In this document: positions 52,349-63,585 of the stretch, one piece after another
Position numbering within the stretch: position 1 is the first letter of the stretch
How the letters are laid out: every line of letters begins with the position of its first letter
DNA from: Blochmannia endosymbiont of Camponotus sp.
GTDB taxonomy: Bacteria > Pseudomonadota > Gammaproteobacteria > Enterobacterales > Enterobacteriaceae
Assembly (NCBI RefSeq): GCF_023586085.1
Contig: NZ_CP097757.1
Location: 620,001 to 684,000, forward strand
Direction of reading: 5' to 3'
Length of the DNA stretch: 64,000 nucleotides
Translations under genes and position numbers: made by a program
Notes under the pieces: model-generated
Told to the model about the DNA's origin: nothing
The model's database searches: none
Seen by the model: the letters and a program-made list of their open reading frames with translations, nothing else

Positions 52349-53290
52349 TCAATTCCAATCAATTTTCATTGCTTCTGACAAAGAAACGGGGTCATTTACT
52401 GACAAACTAAACACATCACTAACAGTGCTACGTATCAATCCAGTTAATATTTTTCCAGGGCCCATTTCTAAAAATTTTTCAATTTTATGATGGCTACAAT
52501 ATTGCACGATCTCACGCCAACGCACTGGAGTATATAATTGTCGTATTAATGCACTACGAATAGCTCTTGGTTCCTGCTCAATGCATACATCAGTACTATT
52601 TAACACTGGTATACTAGGAGTGTTGATTGTTATTTTTTCTAATTCTTTTATGAACTTTTTAGCCACTGGCTTCATTAATGCACAATGTGCTGGAACACTA
52701 ATCGGAAGTGCAAATACATATCTCGCTCCTGCATTTTTACAAAATAAATTAACACGATCTACCGCTTCTTTATGCCCTGAAATGACTACATGTCCAGGCG
52801 CATTAAAACCAGCGAGGGAAACAATTTGATCTTGTTGTGCTGTTTTACAAAACCCAAAAACAACATCATCGTTTAGACCAATAATTACAGACATAGCTCC
52901 ACGTCCATTCGGGACGACTTCTTGCATCAACATACCACGTATCATTACTAATCTAACTCCAGAACGTAGATCCATACTTCCCGCACACACCAAAGCAGAA
53001 TACTCCCCCAAACTATGACCTGCCATTACTTTTGGCATACAACCCCCTTGCTGCTTCCATATTCTCCAAACAGCTACTGAAGCCGTTAAAATAGCTGGTT
53101 GTGCTCGATAAGTTTTATTTAGTTCTGTGAAAGGTCCATATTGTACTAATTTCCATATATCATAACCTAAAACCTCTGATGCTTCAGAAAAAGTCTCTTC
53201 TACTAACGAGTAATGTGCTGCCAAAGTTTTTAACATGCCTACCCTTTGACTTGCTTGTCCTGGAAATACTATAGCTAATGATGTATTCAT
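52349..53290 (-). CDS. fabD: Malonyl-CoA:ACP transacylase
   Basis: 313 residues (E. coli 309). Nucleophile serine in GHSLGEYSAL, the N-terminal FPGQASQ, and the catalytic histidine in ISVPAHCALMKP. Loads malonate on ACP. 17 bp separates it from fabH upstream. Confidence 0.95.
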   Translation of the reverse strand: MNTSLAIVFPGQASQRVGMLKTLAAHYSLVEETFSEASEVLGYDIWKLVQYGPFTELNKTYRAQPAILTASVAVWRIWKQQGGCMPKVMAGHSLGEYSALVCAGSMDLRSGVRLVMIRGMLMQEVVPNGRGAMSVIIGLNDDVVFGFCKTAQQDQIVSLAGFNAPGHVVISGHKEAVDRVNLFCKNAGARYVFALPISVPAHCALMKPVAKKFIKELEKITINTPSIPVLNSTDVCIEQEPRAIRSALIRQLYTPVRWREIVQYCSHHKIEKFLEMGPGKILTGLIRSTVSDVFSLSVNDPVSLSEAMKIDWN

Positions 53291-53307
53291 AATATTTCTC
53301 TCTTGTA

Positions 53308-54261
53308 TTAAAATCGTAATAACGCTGACCCCCAGGTAAACCCAGCTCCAAACGCTTCTAATAATACTAATTGACCTGATTTAATACGACCATCGCGAAC
53401 AGCCTCATCCAAAGCTAAAGGAACAGAGGCTGCAGATGTATTTCCATGTCTATCAAGTGTAACTACTACTTTTTTCATATCCATATCTAATCGTTTAGCA
53501 ATAGCAGAAATAATTCGCAAATTAGCCTGATGAGGAACTAGCCAATCTAATTCATCTTGGTGCAAATTATTAATATTAAGAGTTTCATCAATAACACGTG
53601 CTAACACAGAAACGGCTATTTTAAATACTTTATTACCAGACATTGTTAAATAATTATATATAGTCGGGTTCTTTCTATCATAATTAGGAAGAGTTAATAA
53701 ATCCCCATGATATCCATCTGCGTGTAAATGAATAGAAATAATACCTGGTGTTTTTGAGCGACCAAGTATTACTGCACCTGCTCCATCACCAAACAAAATT
53801 AATGTCCCACGGTCTCTAGGATCTAAAGTGTGACTTAAAGTATCTGATCCTATAACCAAAGCATAATCCACGCTTCCACTTTTAATATATTGATCTGCTA
53901 CGCCTAGAGCATAAACAAACCCAGAGCAAGCTGCTGACAAGTCAAAAGCAATAGTATCTCGTATATGTAAATCACGTTGAATTTGACATGCTGAACTAGG
54001 AAATGCATGACTGGAAGAAGTGGTTGCGACAATAATAATGCCTACTTTATCAGCATGTATACAAGACATATCTAAGGCCCGTTTAGCAGCAAAATAACCC
54101 ATTTTAGCCACAGTTTCGTCGGAACTAGAAATACGACGTTCTTGAATGCCAGTACGAGCAACAATCCATTCATGCGATGTATCTACCATTTTTTCTAAAA
54201 CAACGTTAGATCTAATATGTTGAGGTAAGTAACTCCCTGTTCCAAGGATTCTAGTAAACAT
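53308..54261 (-). CDS. fabH: 3-oxoacyl-ACP synthase III
   Basis: 317 residues, same as E. coli. Catalytic triad visible: Cys in [11 protein letters not shown], His in VPHQANLRI, Asn in [10 protein letters not shown]. Condenses acetyl-CoA with malonyl-ACP to start chains. It is the only ketosynthase in this window because fabF is missing. Confidence 0.95.
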   Translation of the reverse strand: MFTRILGTGSYLPQHIRSNVVLEKMVDTSHEWIVARTGIQERRISSSDETVAKMGYFAAKRALDMSCIHADKVGIIIVATTSSSHAFPSSACQIQRDLHIRDTIAFDLSAACSGFVYALGVADQYIKSGSVDYALVIGSDTLSHTLDPRDRGTLILFGDGAGAVILGRSKTPGIISIHLHADGYHGDLLTLPNYDRKNPTIYNYLTMSGNKVFKIAVSVLARVIDETLNINNLHQDELDWLVPHQANLRIISAIAKRLDMDMKKVVVTLDRHGNTSAASVPLALDEAVRDGRIKSGQLVLLEAFGAGFTWGSALLRF

Positions 54262-54274
54262 GTATATTTGATTA

Positions 54275-55324
54275 TTATTTCTTAGATAATACTGTACTTA
54301 ATCGAGCAGAGATCCTTTCTGGAATTTTTCCTTCGACAGCATGAATCGCTTGTACAATAGCAGCAGTAAACGCACGTTGATTAGCCGAACCGTGGCTTTT
54401 TATTACCGTATTACGTAAACCTATCAAATAAGCTCCATTATACCAATCAGGATGAAATTTACTAAATTTATTAAACAGACATTTACTTATCCAAGAATTG
54501 ATACTTTGCGCGAACCAATTCAACTTATTTTCTCTGTCTGATGATTTTAATATTGACAAAATAACTCTTATAACTCCCTCCATAGTCTTTAAGGTAACGT
54601 TACCCACAAAACCATCACAAACTAAAACATCTGCTTTGCCTATTAATAAATCATTTGCTTCAATGTAACCAACATAATGAATTGATGAAATGGTGTGTAA
54701 TATCTCTGAAGCATGGCGAATATTATCTAATCCTTTAGTTTCTTCTGACCCAATATTCAATAACGCTACTCTTGGGTTACTGACGCCTAAAATTTGTTCT
54801 GATAATACCGAACCCATAATTGCAAATTGTACTAACATTGCACCATCACATGAAATATTAGCACCTAAATCTAAAATAACGGTTTTTCCTTGTTTTTGGT
54901 GTGGCAGTAATGTTGTTAAAGCAGGACGTTCAATACCGTTTATAGACTTAAGCACTAACTTAGATAAGCCCATAAGCGCTCCTGTGTTACCTGCACTAAC
55001 ACAAGCTTGAGCACGACCTGACTTAATAAGCTCTAAAGCGACGCGCATCGAAGTATCTTTACTTACTCTAATCGCCTGAGCGGGCCTAATATCTCCACTT
55101 ATTACCAATTTTGCTGGAATAACAGTTAGTCTATCAATACATGCAGATCTTGATTCTGATAAAATTGGTAAAATCACATCAGGATTTCCAACAAGCAATA
55201 ATTCAAGTTTCGGATATAAAGACAATGCTTGCAGTGAAGCAGGCACTGTCACAATAGGACCAAAATCACCACCCATTGCATCTAATGCAAGAACTACATT
55301 TTGCAGCTGTATATCATTATTCAA
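54275..55324 (-). CDS. plsX: Phosphate acyltransferase PlsX
   Basis: 349 residues. Makes acyl-phosphate from acyl-ACP for phospholipid synthesis. It has [63 protein letters not shown] and [13 protein letters not shown]. The start is a TTG 4 bp after the rpmF stop, with GAGAAG in the end of rpmF as ribosome site; no ATG precedes the conserved block. It is coupled to rpmF, as in E. coli. Confidence 0.93.
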   Translation of the reverse strand: MNNDIQLQNVVLALDAMGGDFGPIVTVPASLQALSLYPKLELLLVGNPDVILPILSESRSACIDRLTVIPAKLVISGDIRPAQAIRVSKDTSMRVALELIKSGRAQACVSAGNTGALMGLSKLVLKSINGIERPALTTLLPHQKQGKTVILDLGANISCDGAMLVQFAIMGSVLSEQILGVSNPRVALLNIGSEETKGLDNIRHASEILHTISSIHYVGYIEANDLLIGKADVLVCDGFVGNVTLKTMEGVIRVILSILKSSDRENKLNWFAQSINSWISKCLFNKFSKFHPDWYNGAYLIGLRNTVIKSHGSANQRAFTAAIVQAIHAVEGKIPERISARLSTVLSKK

Positions 55325-55327
55325 AAA

Positions 55328-55498
55328 TTACTTCTCAATCATTTTTTTTCCGCGATAAAATCCATTAAAAGTAATACAATGGCGTCGATGTATTTCTCCA
55401 GATATTCGATCTACTGATATAGTAGTTGGACACAATACACTATGAGAACGACGCATTCCTCTTGTAGAACGAGTAGATTTATTTTGTTGTACAGCCAT
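55328..55498 (-). CDS. rpmF: Ribosomal protein L32
   Basis: 56 residues from ATG at 55498, with AAGGAG 8 nt upstream. It begins [19 protein letters not shown], as in E. coli L32 (57 residues), and keeps the basic C-terminal FYRGKK. It heads the rpmF-plsX-fab operon; yceD, which precedes it in E. coli, is absent. A 12-bp hairpin lies just upstream. Confidence 0.95.
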   Translation of the reverse strand: MAVQQNKSTRSTRGMRRSHSVLCPTTISVDRISGEIHRRHCITFNGFYRGKKMIEK

Positions 55499-56514
55499 AT
55501 TGTATTCTCCTTTTGCTCTATTTTAATATTATTACTTATCTAGGTGACTAGAATAATATTAAATTTAAATCAACCAAACAATTAAGATACATGTTTATTT
55601 AATTAAATAAGATATAGTTTTTTAAATTAATAATATTTTTTCTGATTTTTTACTTTATAAAACATTATTTTTTAGTCAAATAAAGTATTTTATATACTTT
55701 ATTAGCCCACAAATATTAACCTATTATCTATTTTACTTTTTATGCGATCACAAAAATTTATCGCTTTTTATTTAGTTTAAATAAACAAAAGTATACATAA
55801 TTATTAAAATTAAACTCATACATACACATATACTAAGCTATATATAAATCATAACTTATTGTTAAATTATTAATATTATCATAATAATATATTATTTTTT
55901 GTCTTAATTTTACAAATTTATTGAGCTGCTGATAATAAGAATCCACATCTCTAAACAGCATCAACATAAATCTAAGTACTATTAATCATTAATACATCAC
56001 CCTAACAATAGCATTGAATAATATATCTAATAAAACTCATCTGTCTAGATAAACTTCATCCTATACTATAAGATTACATAGCTATATACTGAATACATAA
56101 ATTTTCATTTATAGTCATAATAATCAAATCATCAAACATATACATTATTCATAATCCATTAAAACAATCAGTTAACTTTTATTTTTTCAGATAAAATCAT
56201 CTACATATTGTTCAAATAACATATACTCACAAAAACTAATTATGTCATTAGTATAAAAAACCTATTATTTAGTAATATTAAAATTTATTTTTTCGTAAAA
56301 TGCATAATTCATTCAATGTCTTTGTTAATTAAATTTTCTTACAACATAAAAAATAACGCCAAAATTATTTAAGACATAACACATATTATATCCCATATTT
56401 CTAGTATAAGATTAATCACGTCAAGATATAAAACAACAGAATAACCATGTTTATTTCAATTTTACGGTATACATAACTTGTTTTATTAAATTAATAACAA
56501 ACAATTTTTAATTA
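55499..56514. other. 1-kb spacer where yceD and yceF have been lost
   Basis: E. coli carries yceF (maf) and yceD between rluC and rpmF. Here about 1 kb of very A+T-rich DNA remains. Apart from the leader hairpin next to rpmF, I see no frame or repeat. It is one of the longest gene-free stretches in the window. Confidence 0.5.
55522..55563. promoter_or_regulatory. Hairpin in the rpmF-plsX leader
   Basis: Perfect 12-bp arms TTTAATATTATT (55522-55533) and AATAATATTAAA (55552-55563) with an inner CTAG/CTAG stem. It ends about 10 nt before the rpmF ribosome site on the minus strand, so it may be a leader structure or part of the promoter. Confidence 0.35.
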
Positions 56515-57522
56515 TCAATTATTTATATTTTTTACAATACTTTCTAATGAACAATTGTAATTAGTCATAATCAAGTTTCTCAAAAAAAATAAGCAATTGC
56601 AAAATAATTGGTCTAATGGCGCATATATATAGAAACTTTTCTTTGTGTTTGGGTGCGTAAAACACAGCATAGAGGCGTGCAAAAATAACCGATTAAATCC
56701 AAATTGTTTAAATTGAATATTAGATTCATAATCACCATATATCCTATCTCCTACAATAGGATGATCCGCGTATTTAGTATGCTTCCTAATTTGATGTGTA
56801 CGCCCAGTAATAGGTTTAATTACCAGAAAAGTTGCTATTCTTTCAAATTGTTCTTTAATTTTAAAATGAGTTGTAGAAAATTTCCCCTTTTCTAAATCTC
56901 TATAAACAATCTTATTGTTAAATGATATGGTTTTTTTAAATAACGGCCCAGATATTATCTTTACGTTTATATCCCACTTTCCATGTACCAAAGCTAAATA
57001 TTCTTTCTTCATATTTTTTACACGTAACTGTTCATGTAAAAACACCAAAGCAGTACGTTTCTTGGCTACTAATAATATACCAGAAGTTTCTCGATCTAAG
57101 CGATGAACTAATTCTAAAAACTGATCCTTAGGACGTAATGCTCGTAATCCCTCAATAATACCAAACTTAAGACCACTTCCTCCATGCACAGCAATGCCAG
57201 TTGGCTTGTTAAGTGCTAATAAATAATCATCTTCATAAATTATGATATTCTGTAAGAATGCAATTTCCTTCATATATTTTATATCCAATTCATTTGAACG
57301 TGTCCTTTTTACTGGAGGGATTCGTAATACATCTCCTATTTTTAACTTATATTGAAATTTAATTCTTTTTTTATTAATACGTATTGCACCAGTTCGTATA
57401 ATTCTATAAATCATAGATTTAGGCACTACTTTAAAATAAGTATTCAAAAAATTATCAATCCTTTGACCAGAAAAATTTGAAGAAATTACAATAAAACGCA
57501 CATTAATGTCATCTTCTTTCAT
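56515..57522 (-). CDS. rluC: 23S rRNA pseudouridine synthase RluC
   Basis: 335 residues. An N-terminal S4 domain (GQRIDNFLNTYFKVVPKSMIYRII...RINKKR) is followed by the RluA-family catalytic domain with the aspartate in HRLDRETSGILLVAKK and the RTHQIRKH motif. It makes Psi955/2504/2580 in E. coli 23S rRNA. It is divergent from rne, as in E. coli. Confidence 0.94.
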   Translation of the reverse strand: MKEDDINVRFIVISSNFSGQRIDNFLNTYFKVVPKSMIYRIIRTGAIRINKKRIKFQYKLKIGDVLRIPPVKRTRSNELDIKYMKEIAFLQNIIIYEDDYLLALNKPTGIAVHGGSGLKFGIIEGLRALRPKDQFLELVHRLDRETSGILLVAKKRTALVFLHEQLRVKNMKKEYLALVHGKWDINVKIISGPLFKKTISFNNKIVYRDLEKGKFSTTHFKIKEQFERIATFLVIKPITGRTHQIRKHTKYADHPIVGDRIYGDYESNIQFKQFGFNRLFLHASMLCFTHPNTKKSFYIYAPLDQLFCNCLFFLRNLIMTNYNCSLESIVKNINN

Positions 57523-57630
57523 AAGAAACCATGGTAATTACATAATTGTTTGAATATAATAACAAAATAGAAAAAACAATAATTGTAGCAAACTAACACA
57601 AACTAAACTAAATAATAAATACGTAAAATT

Positions 57631-57681
57631 AGCATAGTTAAATATTTAAAAATTAGTAATTTTTAAATATTTAACTATGCT
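57631..57681. repeat. 25-bp perfect inverted repeat between rluC and rne
   Basis: Arms 57631-57655 and 57657-57681 are perfect complements around a single G. It lies between divergent genes (spacer 57523-58036), so it is not a simple shared terminator. It could be cruciform-forming or part of the long rne leader (in E. coli the rne 5' UTR mediates autoregulation). Confidence 0.75.
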
Positions 57682-58036
57682 TTTACATACACATATTTAT
57701 ATAAATTATTAACTTTTAATTTACTATCAAGCATAGCTATTGATTCATATAATTATAATGAAGTTACTTATAAATAACATATTATAAAAATTGCACATAA
57801 TAAACATCATCATAAATAACATTATGTAAATGTAATAATCTATCAATAACTAATATTATAGTTTGCATAAATATATAGTTATTAATAATAATAAAGATTT
57901 ATAGATAAAAATAATTATATATTTAGTTATCACTGCAAACCTATTGAACATCAAATGTACAATAATACTGAAAACTATTAGATATTTAGATTAAAATATC
58001 TACATTTCAATATATCAACATTGAGTAAAAATTATA

Positions 58037-60598
58037 ATGAAAAGAATGTTAATTAACGCTACTCAACAAGAAGAGTTACGAATAGCATTAGTAGATGGGC
58101 AACGGTTATACGACCTAGATATTGAAACAGTAGGTCATGAACAAAAGAAAGCAAATATTTATAAAGCTAAAATTATTCGAATAGAACCTAGTTTAGAAGC
58201 AGTATTTGTGGATTATGGAGCTGAACGACACGGATTTCTTCCGATAAGAGAAATTACTCGTGAATATTTTCCTTCTTCATCATCTTCCTGTAACAAATTT
58301 AATATTAAAGAAATTTTGTATGAAGGACAAGAACTACTTGTACAAGTAGACAAAGAAGAAAGAGGAAATAAAGGAGCTGCATTAACTACTTTTATCAGTT
58401 TAGCAGGAAGTTACTTAGTGCTTATGCCAAATAGCCCTAAGTCTGGCGGAATTTCAAGACGCATTGAAGGTAGTGATCGTATAGAATTAAAAGAGACTCT
58501 ATCCACTTTAGATTTACCCGAAGGCATGAGTTTAATTGTGCGTACCGCCGGAGTAGGAAAATCTATTGAAGCATTAGAATGGGATTTAACTTCTCTCTTA
58601 CAACATTGGGAAACTATTAAAAATACTGCAGTTAATCAACTAGCTCCCTTTTTAATTCATCAAGACAGTAACGTTATCGTACGTGCATTTCGCGATTATT
58701 TACGTCCAGATATAGGAGAAATTTTAATTGATAATCCTAAAATTCTAAATTTAGCTAAAGAACACCTAACTTCTTTAGGTCGTTCAGATTTCGTCAAAAA
58801 AATAAAATCATATAACGGAGACATTCCTTTATTTAGTCACTATCAAATAGAGTCTCAAATAGAATCAGCATTTCAGCGTGAAGTACGACTATTGTCTGGA
58901 GGATCCATTGTCATTGATACCACTGAAGCTTTAACAGCAATCGATATTAATTCTTCACGTTCTACTAAAGGATTAGATATTGAAGATACAGCTTTTAATA
59001 CTAATTTAGAAGCAACTGATGAAATAGCGCGTCAGTTACGTCTTCGTGATGTAGCTGGCTTAATTGTTATAGATTTCATAGACATGACCTCGATTCAACA
59101 TCAACGTGAAATTGAAAACAACTTAAAAATAGCAGTACATCAAGACCGTGCTCGCATCCAGATAGGACGTATTTCTAAATTTGGTTTATTAGAATTATCT
59201 AGACAACGACTCAGCACATCATTAGGAGAATCAAGTCATTATGTTTGCCCACGCTGCAGTGGCACAGGCAGTATTCGTGATAATGAATCTTTATCCTTAT
59301 CCATTTTACGTTTAATTGAAGAAGAAGCGCTAAAAAACAATACCTATGAAGTACACGCTATCGTTCCAGTAGTCATCGCCTCATATTTGCTCAATGAAAA
59401 ACGAAAAGCTATTAGCGATATAGAACAACGACAAAAAGGAGTACGCGCTATTATAGTTCCTTATGAACACATGAAAACTCCAAATTATGAGGTACGACGT
59501 ATACGAAAAGGAGAAATAAACAATAAACCAAGTTATTTATTAGCAACAAACCAAAGTAGTGAAACAATTCAATCATCAGGAGAAACAGCGTCTTCAATTT
59601 ATACCTATAATTCAGAACAACTACCACTAAAAACAGATATCGTTCCAAATTTAATATCTGCTTACAATAAAATTTTTAGTTATACAAATTATACGTTACA
59701 ATCTAAATCTAAAAAAGAAATTTCATGGATTAATAATATAGTAAATTATTTAAATAAAATAATTTGTTCATATATTAGCAATATTAACAATGAAAAACAA
59801 AAATTGTTCAGAATAATAAAAAAATATATCAGCGGGATATATATTAAAATAATATATAAAAACAAACCATCTCAACATTTAAATTATAATTATAAATTAC
59901 ATAAAAATTCTTATTCTAAAGATATTAATAATGATAAAAAAGACTATAGCCACAATATACAAAATAAAATTAACTTAAGTAATAATGAAAAAATAAAAAA
60001 TTTTCTCAATAAAAACAATGATAACATCATATCTCTATCAAAATTTATTAAAAATACCAGCAAAACTAAATTTAGTTCTGATCATCTTAATCAAGAACCA
60101 TCTATAAAAAAAATAATAAAAAAAATATCCGAAAAAAAATATAAAAAAAAGCATACACAGAACATCGAACATAAAAACTTAAAAAAAATAAACTATTTAG
60201 AACCTAAAATATGGTTGAAAACACATCGATTCAAATGTCGCTTGAATATAAAAGCAAACGAAAAATCCATGCCTATAAATATAAACCATTACAAAACATA
60301 TAATACATCACATTCCCATATCTTTGAAAAAAACATCACGGCTACTGAGTTAAATACTAATTTTATTGAAAACTCTAAAAACATTAATAATACTATTATA
60401 CGCTATCCATATATCGATCATAATGCTATTACACATACTAATAACATATGTCACCAAGAAGAAAAAAACTGTAGCTATCCACGGTTTATTCGTCGATTAC
60501 GCCGTTCTTCTCGTCATTTTCGTATAAATTTCAAACAACGTTTACAACAACGTCAAGCTAAAAATGATCCTAAAAAATACAGCAATGCTGTTAAATAA
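58037..60598 (+). CDS. rne: Ribonuclease E
   Basis: 853 residues against 1061 in E. coli. The catalytic half is intact: [31 protein letters not shown]1 domain (about 35-125), the DNase I-like site with [10 protein letters not shown] and IVIDFIDM, and the Zn-link CPRCSGTG. The C-terminal half (about 520-853) is Asn/Lys/Ile-rich with little similarity. It includes a possible amphipathic membrane segment near 585-615. It ends in an Arg-rich cluster ([14 protein letters not shown], about 815-835). It is the main mRNA-decay and rRNA-processing endonuclease. Confidence 0.95.
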   Translation: MKRMLINATQQEELRIALVDGQRLYDLDIETVGHEQKKANIYKAKIIRIEPSLEAVFVDYGAERHGFLPIREITREYFPSSSSSCNKFNIKEILYEGQELLVQVDKEERGNKGAALTTFISLAGSYLVLMPNSPKSGGISRRIEGSDRIELKETLSTLDLPEGMSLIVRTAGVGKSIEALEWDLTSLLQHWETIKNTAVNQLAPFLIHQDSNVIVRAFRDYLRPDIGEILIDNPKILNLAKEHLTSLGRSDFVKKIKSYNGDIPLFSHYQIESQIESAFQREVRLLSGGSIVIDTTEALTAIDINSSRSTKGLDIEDTAFNTNLEATDEIARQLRLRDVAGLIVIDFIDMTSIQHQREIENNLKIAVHQDRARIQIGRISKFGLLELSRQRLSTSLGESSHYVCPRCSGTGSIRDNESLSLSILRLIEEEALKNNTYEVHAIVPVVIASYLLNEKRKAISDIEQRQKGVRAIIVPYEHMKTPNYEVRRIRKGEINNKPSYLLATNQSSETIQSSGETASSIYTYNSEQLPLKTDIVPNLISAYNKIFSYTNYTLQSKSKKEISWINNIVNYLNKIICSYISNINNEKQKLFRIIKKYISGIYIKIIYKNKPSQHLNYNYKLHKNSYSKDINNDKKDYSHNIQNKINLSNNEKIKNFLNKNNDNIISLSKFIKNTSKTKFSSDHLNQEPSIKKIIKKISEKKYKKKHTQNIEHKNLKKINYLEPKIWLKTHRFKCRLNIKANEKSMPININHYKTYNTSHSHIFEKNITATELNTNFIENSKNINNTIIRYPYIDHNAITHTNNICHQEEKNCSYPRFIRRLRRSSRHFRINFKQRLQQRQAKNDPKKYSNAVK

Positions 60599-60917
60599 TA
60601 ACGAAATAACTTCTTAAAATTAATTTATATGCAATTATCTTTCATATGTTTAGATAACGTTTAAATCTCAAAAAATTAATTTTTTATAAAATAAACTTAT
60701 ATGATATACATAAATCAGATAATATTACTACAACTTAATAAAGACGGTTAATTAATACAAACATTACTTTTTACACAAATACATTTATGTAGCTAATATT
60801 CATAACTTTATTAACTAAAAAATTATATAGATTTCTATTAGACCATATAGTCGTCGAAATTTATTTTTAATATATATTCATACATTTATATATTCATTGG
60901 ATAAAAATTACTTACAT
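60599..60917. other. Spacer between rne and lpxL
   Basis: 319 bp replacing the flagellar and other genes present in E. coli. A+T-rich; no gene is recognised. Confidence 0.4.
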
Positions 60918-61841
60918 ATGAAGAAACTGCCAGTTTTTAATTATTCTTTTTTACATCCACGATTTTGGTTTGTTTGGTTAGGAATAGGAACATTATATAT
61001 TTTAGTGCTACTTCCCTATCCTATAATACACTATCTTGGTACTAGAATTGGTCGTATTACAAAATATTTTATGCTAAATCGCATGCGTATAATCCGCCGA
61101 AATTTAGAACTCTGTTTTCCTAATTTACCAAATCAAGAGCAAAGAGATTTATTCAATAAAAATTGTGAATCAATAGGTATGGGAATATTTGAAACTGGCA
61201 TGGCTTGGTTTTGGTCAGAGCATAGAATTAAACGTTGGTTTAAAATTAATGGGCTAAAAAATATAATACAAGCACAACAAAACAATAAAGGTATATTACT
61301 AATCGGAATGCATTTTTTTACCTTAGAATTAGGCGCTCGAATTTTAGGTATAATAAATCCAGGTGTTGGTGTTTATCGTCCCAACAATAATCCATTATTA
61401 GACTGGTTACAAACTAAGGGGAGATTAAGATCTAATAAAATGATGTTAGACCGTGCTAATATTAAAGGCATGATTAAAGCTTTAAAAAATGGTGAAATTG
61501 TTTGGTATGCCCCAGACCATGATTATGGATATAAAAACAGTGTATTTGTTCCTCTGTTCGCAGTATCAAATGCTGCAAGTACAATAGGTACTTACATACT
61601 CACAAAGATAGCTAAACCTGCAATTGTTCCTTTTGTAGCACGTAGGTTACCTAATACTATTGGATATGAATTATTAATTTTACCAAACAAACAAGACGAA
61701 ATACCTATAGAAACAAATATTGATATGATTAAACATATTAACAAAGTTATCGAACAAGTAATTTTATTAGCTCCTGATCAATATATGTGGCTACATCGTA
61801 GATTTAAAACCCGTCCACCTGGAGAACCTTCTTTATATTAA
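60918..61841 (+). CDS. lpxL: Lipid A lauroyltransferase LpxL (HtrB)
   Basis: 307 residues from the ATG at 60918 (MKKLPVFNYSFLHPRFW), aligned with E. coli LpxL (306); a TTG at 60897 is also in frame. It has an N-terminal membrane helix, the acyltransferase HX4E motif in GMHFFTLELGAR, NRMRIIRRNLELCFPN and VWYAPDHDYG. It adds the secondary lauroyl chain to KDO2-lipid IVA, downstream of LpxK and KdsB products. Confidence 0.94.
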   Translation: MKKLPVFNYSFLHPRFWFVWLGIGTLYILVLLPYPIIHYLGTRIGRITKYFMLNRMRIIRRNLELCFPNLPNQEQRDLFNKNCESIGMGIFETGMAWFWSEHRIKRWFKINGLKNIIQAQQNNKGILLIGMHFFTLELGARILGIINPGVGVYRPNNNPLLDWLQTKGRLRSNKMMLDRANIKGMIKALKNGEIVWYAPDHDYGYKNSVFVPLFAVSNAASTIGTYILTKIAKPAIVPFVARRLPNTIGYELLILPNKQDEIPIETNIDMIKHINKVIEQVILLAPDQYMWLHRRFKTRPPGEPSLY

Positions 61842-62326
61842 TTCACAAAATAAAAAATTATATAATAACACATATAATTTATTTACATATCAACAAGTAA
61901 TTTCAAAAATTACATATATAATCCGAATTCATTTAAAGAATGCATTATCTATATAATTTATAAAATTAGATAGACATCTTAAACTTACAAACATGAATAG
62001 ATATATAATACTCACAACATTTAACACAATCAAAATAAAAGCAACAAAATAAATATTAGAAATAATGCTAACATTTACTAGCAACTCAATAATATAATCT
62101 CCAAAATTGATTTAATTTAAAAAATAATTTTAAGAATTAGTAAATAAAAATTATTGTTTATATTATTAGAATTAACTATAATTTAATCATATAGTAAAAC
62201 ATGTTGTTTTATTGTAAGTTAATGCCTTCTTTTTTAAAAGATAAAAATAAACTTACACCACCATACCTATGGTTTATATGCAAAATATAATTTGAATATA
62301 AACTTGTACAAGTAATACAAATATTT
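61842..62326. other. 485-bp spacer before the L,D-transpeptidase gene
   Basis: Extremely A+T-rich. No gene, RNA or strong repeat is recognised. Confidence 0.4.
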
Positions 62327-63275
62327 ATGAGTATAAAAATATATTTTTATAATATAATATTTATCTTTATAGGACTGAGTCAGTATCTTGCCTATGCCGC
62401 TGTTTATACATTACCTGAAAATAATAATAGACTAATTGGAGAAAATATAGAAATTTTTACGCCTAAAAACAACATACATCCTCTCGAATTTTTTTCTGAA
62501 CAATTTCAAGTAGGAATTAGTAACATGTTGGAAGCTAATCCAGATGTTGATGTATATCTACCAGATTCAGAAAAAAAATTAATAATTCCACATCAATTAA
62601 TTTTACCAAATACACCTCATTTAGGTGTTATTATTAACAGCGCTGAAATGCGATTATATTATTACCCTAAAAATAGCAATACTGTCATTATATTACCGAT
62701 TGCTATTGGAACAATCAAAAACGCAACACCATATTGCTGGATAACTTCAATAAAACATAAAAAAAAACCCAATTTGGATCCCTACCAACAGCATGCGTGA
62801 TGAATACATCAAGCATGGAGAAGTTCTGCCTACAATATTTCCAGCAGGATCTAACAACCCAATGGGGCTATATGCTTTATACCTAGGTAGGAACTATGCA
62901 ATTCATGGAACTAATAGTAACTTTGGCATCGGACTCAGAGTAACTCGCGGTTGTATTAGATTACGTCCCAAAGATATTGAGTTTCTTTTTAAAGCTGTAC
63001 CTGTAGGTACTAGAGTACAATTTATTAATGAACCTATAAAAAGCACTGTTGAATCAAACGGTATGCAATATCTTGAAATCCACAACCCATTATCTTATGA
63101 CAAAGAAAAAAATCATCAAAATGCATTATTATTTGCACATCTAAAAAAAAAGGTACAGTCTATATTAATTGATGATTCAAACATAGATTATAAAATAGTT
63201 AATGAAGCATTAAAAAATCGTTCCGGTATACCAATAAATATCACACCAAACTTATTAAAAACTAAAAATAAATAA
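62327..63275 (+). CDS. L,D-transpeptidase (LdtC/LdtE type), frameshifted in an A9 run
   Basis: Two overlapping frames make one protein. Frame 1 (62327-62800) holds a signal peptide (to about residue 24), a LysM-like segment and GVIINSAEMRLYYYP. Frame 2, open before 62793, continues NPIWIPTNSMRDEY, PAGSNNPMGLYAL and the YkuD active site HGTNSNFGIGLRVTRGCIRL with its catalytic Cys. Homology passes from frame 1 to frame 2 exactly at nine A (62759-62767); removing one A restores a single frame of about 315 codons. Frame 1 alone gives 157 residues without the active site. The family attaches Lpp to peptidoglycan (LdtC) or makes 3-3 cross-links (LdtE); I cannot decide which. Everything after the shift is conserved, so rescue by slippage is likely. 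Confidence 0.85.
62759..62767 (+). repeat. A9 homopolymer at the transpeptidase frameshift
   Basis: Run of nine A at which the reading frame must change by one base to keep the L,D-transpeptidase homology. Poly(A) tracts of this size are known sites of transcriptional slippage in Buchnera and Blochmannia. Confidence 0.85.
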
Positions 63276-63413
63276 CAATCACACCCATCATGTTACAAAC
63301 ATATATACAATATTTCATATCAAAACACATTAAAAAAACAACCAATGATCATTTTATAAAATTAAACTATTTTAATATTCAAACAATCTTGTTTACACAC
63401 TGTTTTTAAACAC

Positions 63414-63495
63414 TACCCGAGACGAGACTCGAACTCGTACAGCTAAAGCCGAGGGATTTTAAGTCCCTTGTGTCTACCAATTCCACCACCCGGGC
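63414..63495 (-). tRNA. leuZ: tRNA-Leu (UAA)
   Basis: Minus-strand cloverleaf starting GCCCGGG, with D-arm GGTGGAATTGGTAGACAC, anticodon loop CTTAAAA giving UAA, a variable arm and the T-arm GAGTTCGAGTCTC. The acceptor has two G-U pairs. It is orthologous in place to E. coli leuZ beside cysT and pgsA. No encoded CCA. Confidence 0.94.
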
Positions 63496-63514
63496 TGTTT
63501 ATTTAAAAAATAAA

Positions 63515-63585
63515 AAGCGCGTCTCGGAATTGAACCGAGTTACACGGATTTGCAATCCGCTGCATAACCACTCTGCCAACGCGCT
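63515..63585 (-). tRNA. cysT: tRNA-Cys (GCA)
   Basis: Minus-strand cloverleaf, 71 nt, starting AGCGCG. The anticodon loop ATTGCAAA gives GCA, the T-arm is CTCGGTTCAATTCCGAG, and the discriminator is U as expected for tRNA-Cys. It pairs with tRNA-Leu next to pgsA as in E. coli cysT-leuZ; glyW, expected between cysT and pgsA, was not found. No encoded CCA. Confidence 0.94.

Noticed and set aside
59990..60160. Possible frameshifts at the A7-A8 runs in the rne tail
   Set aside because: The frame stays open through all of these runs and continues into the Arg-rich C-terminus, so no shift is needed.
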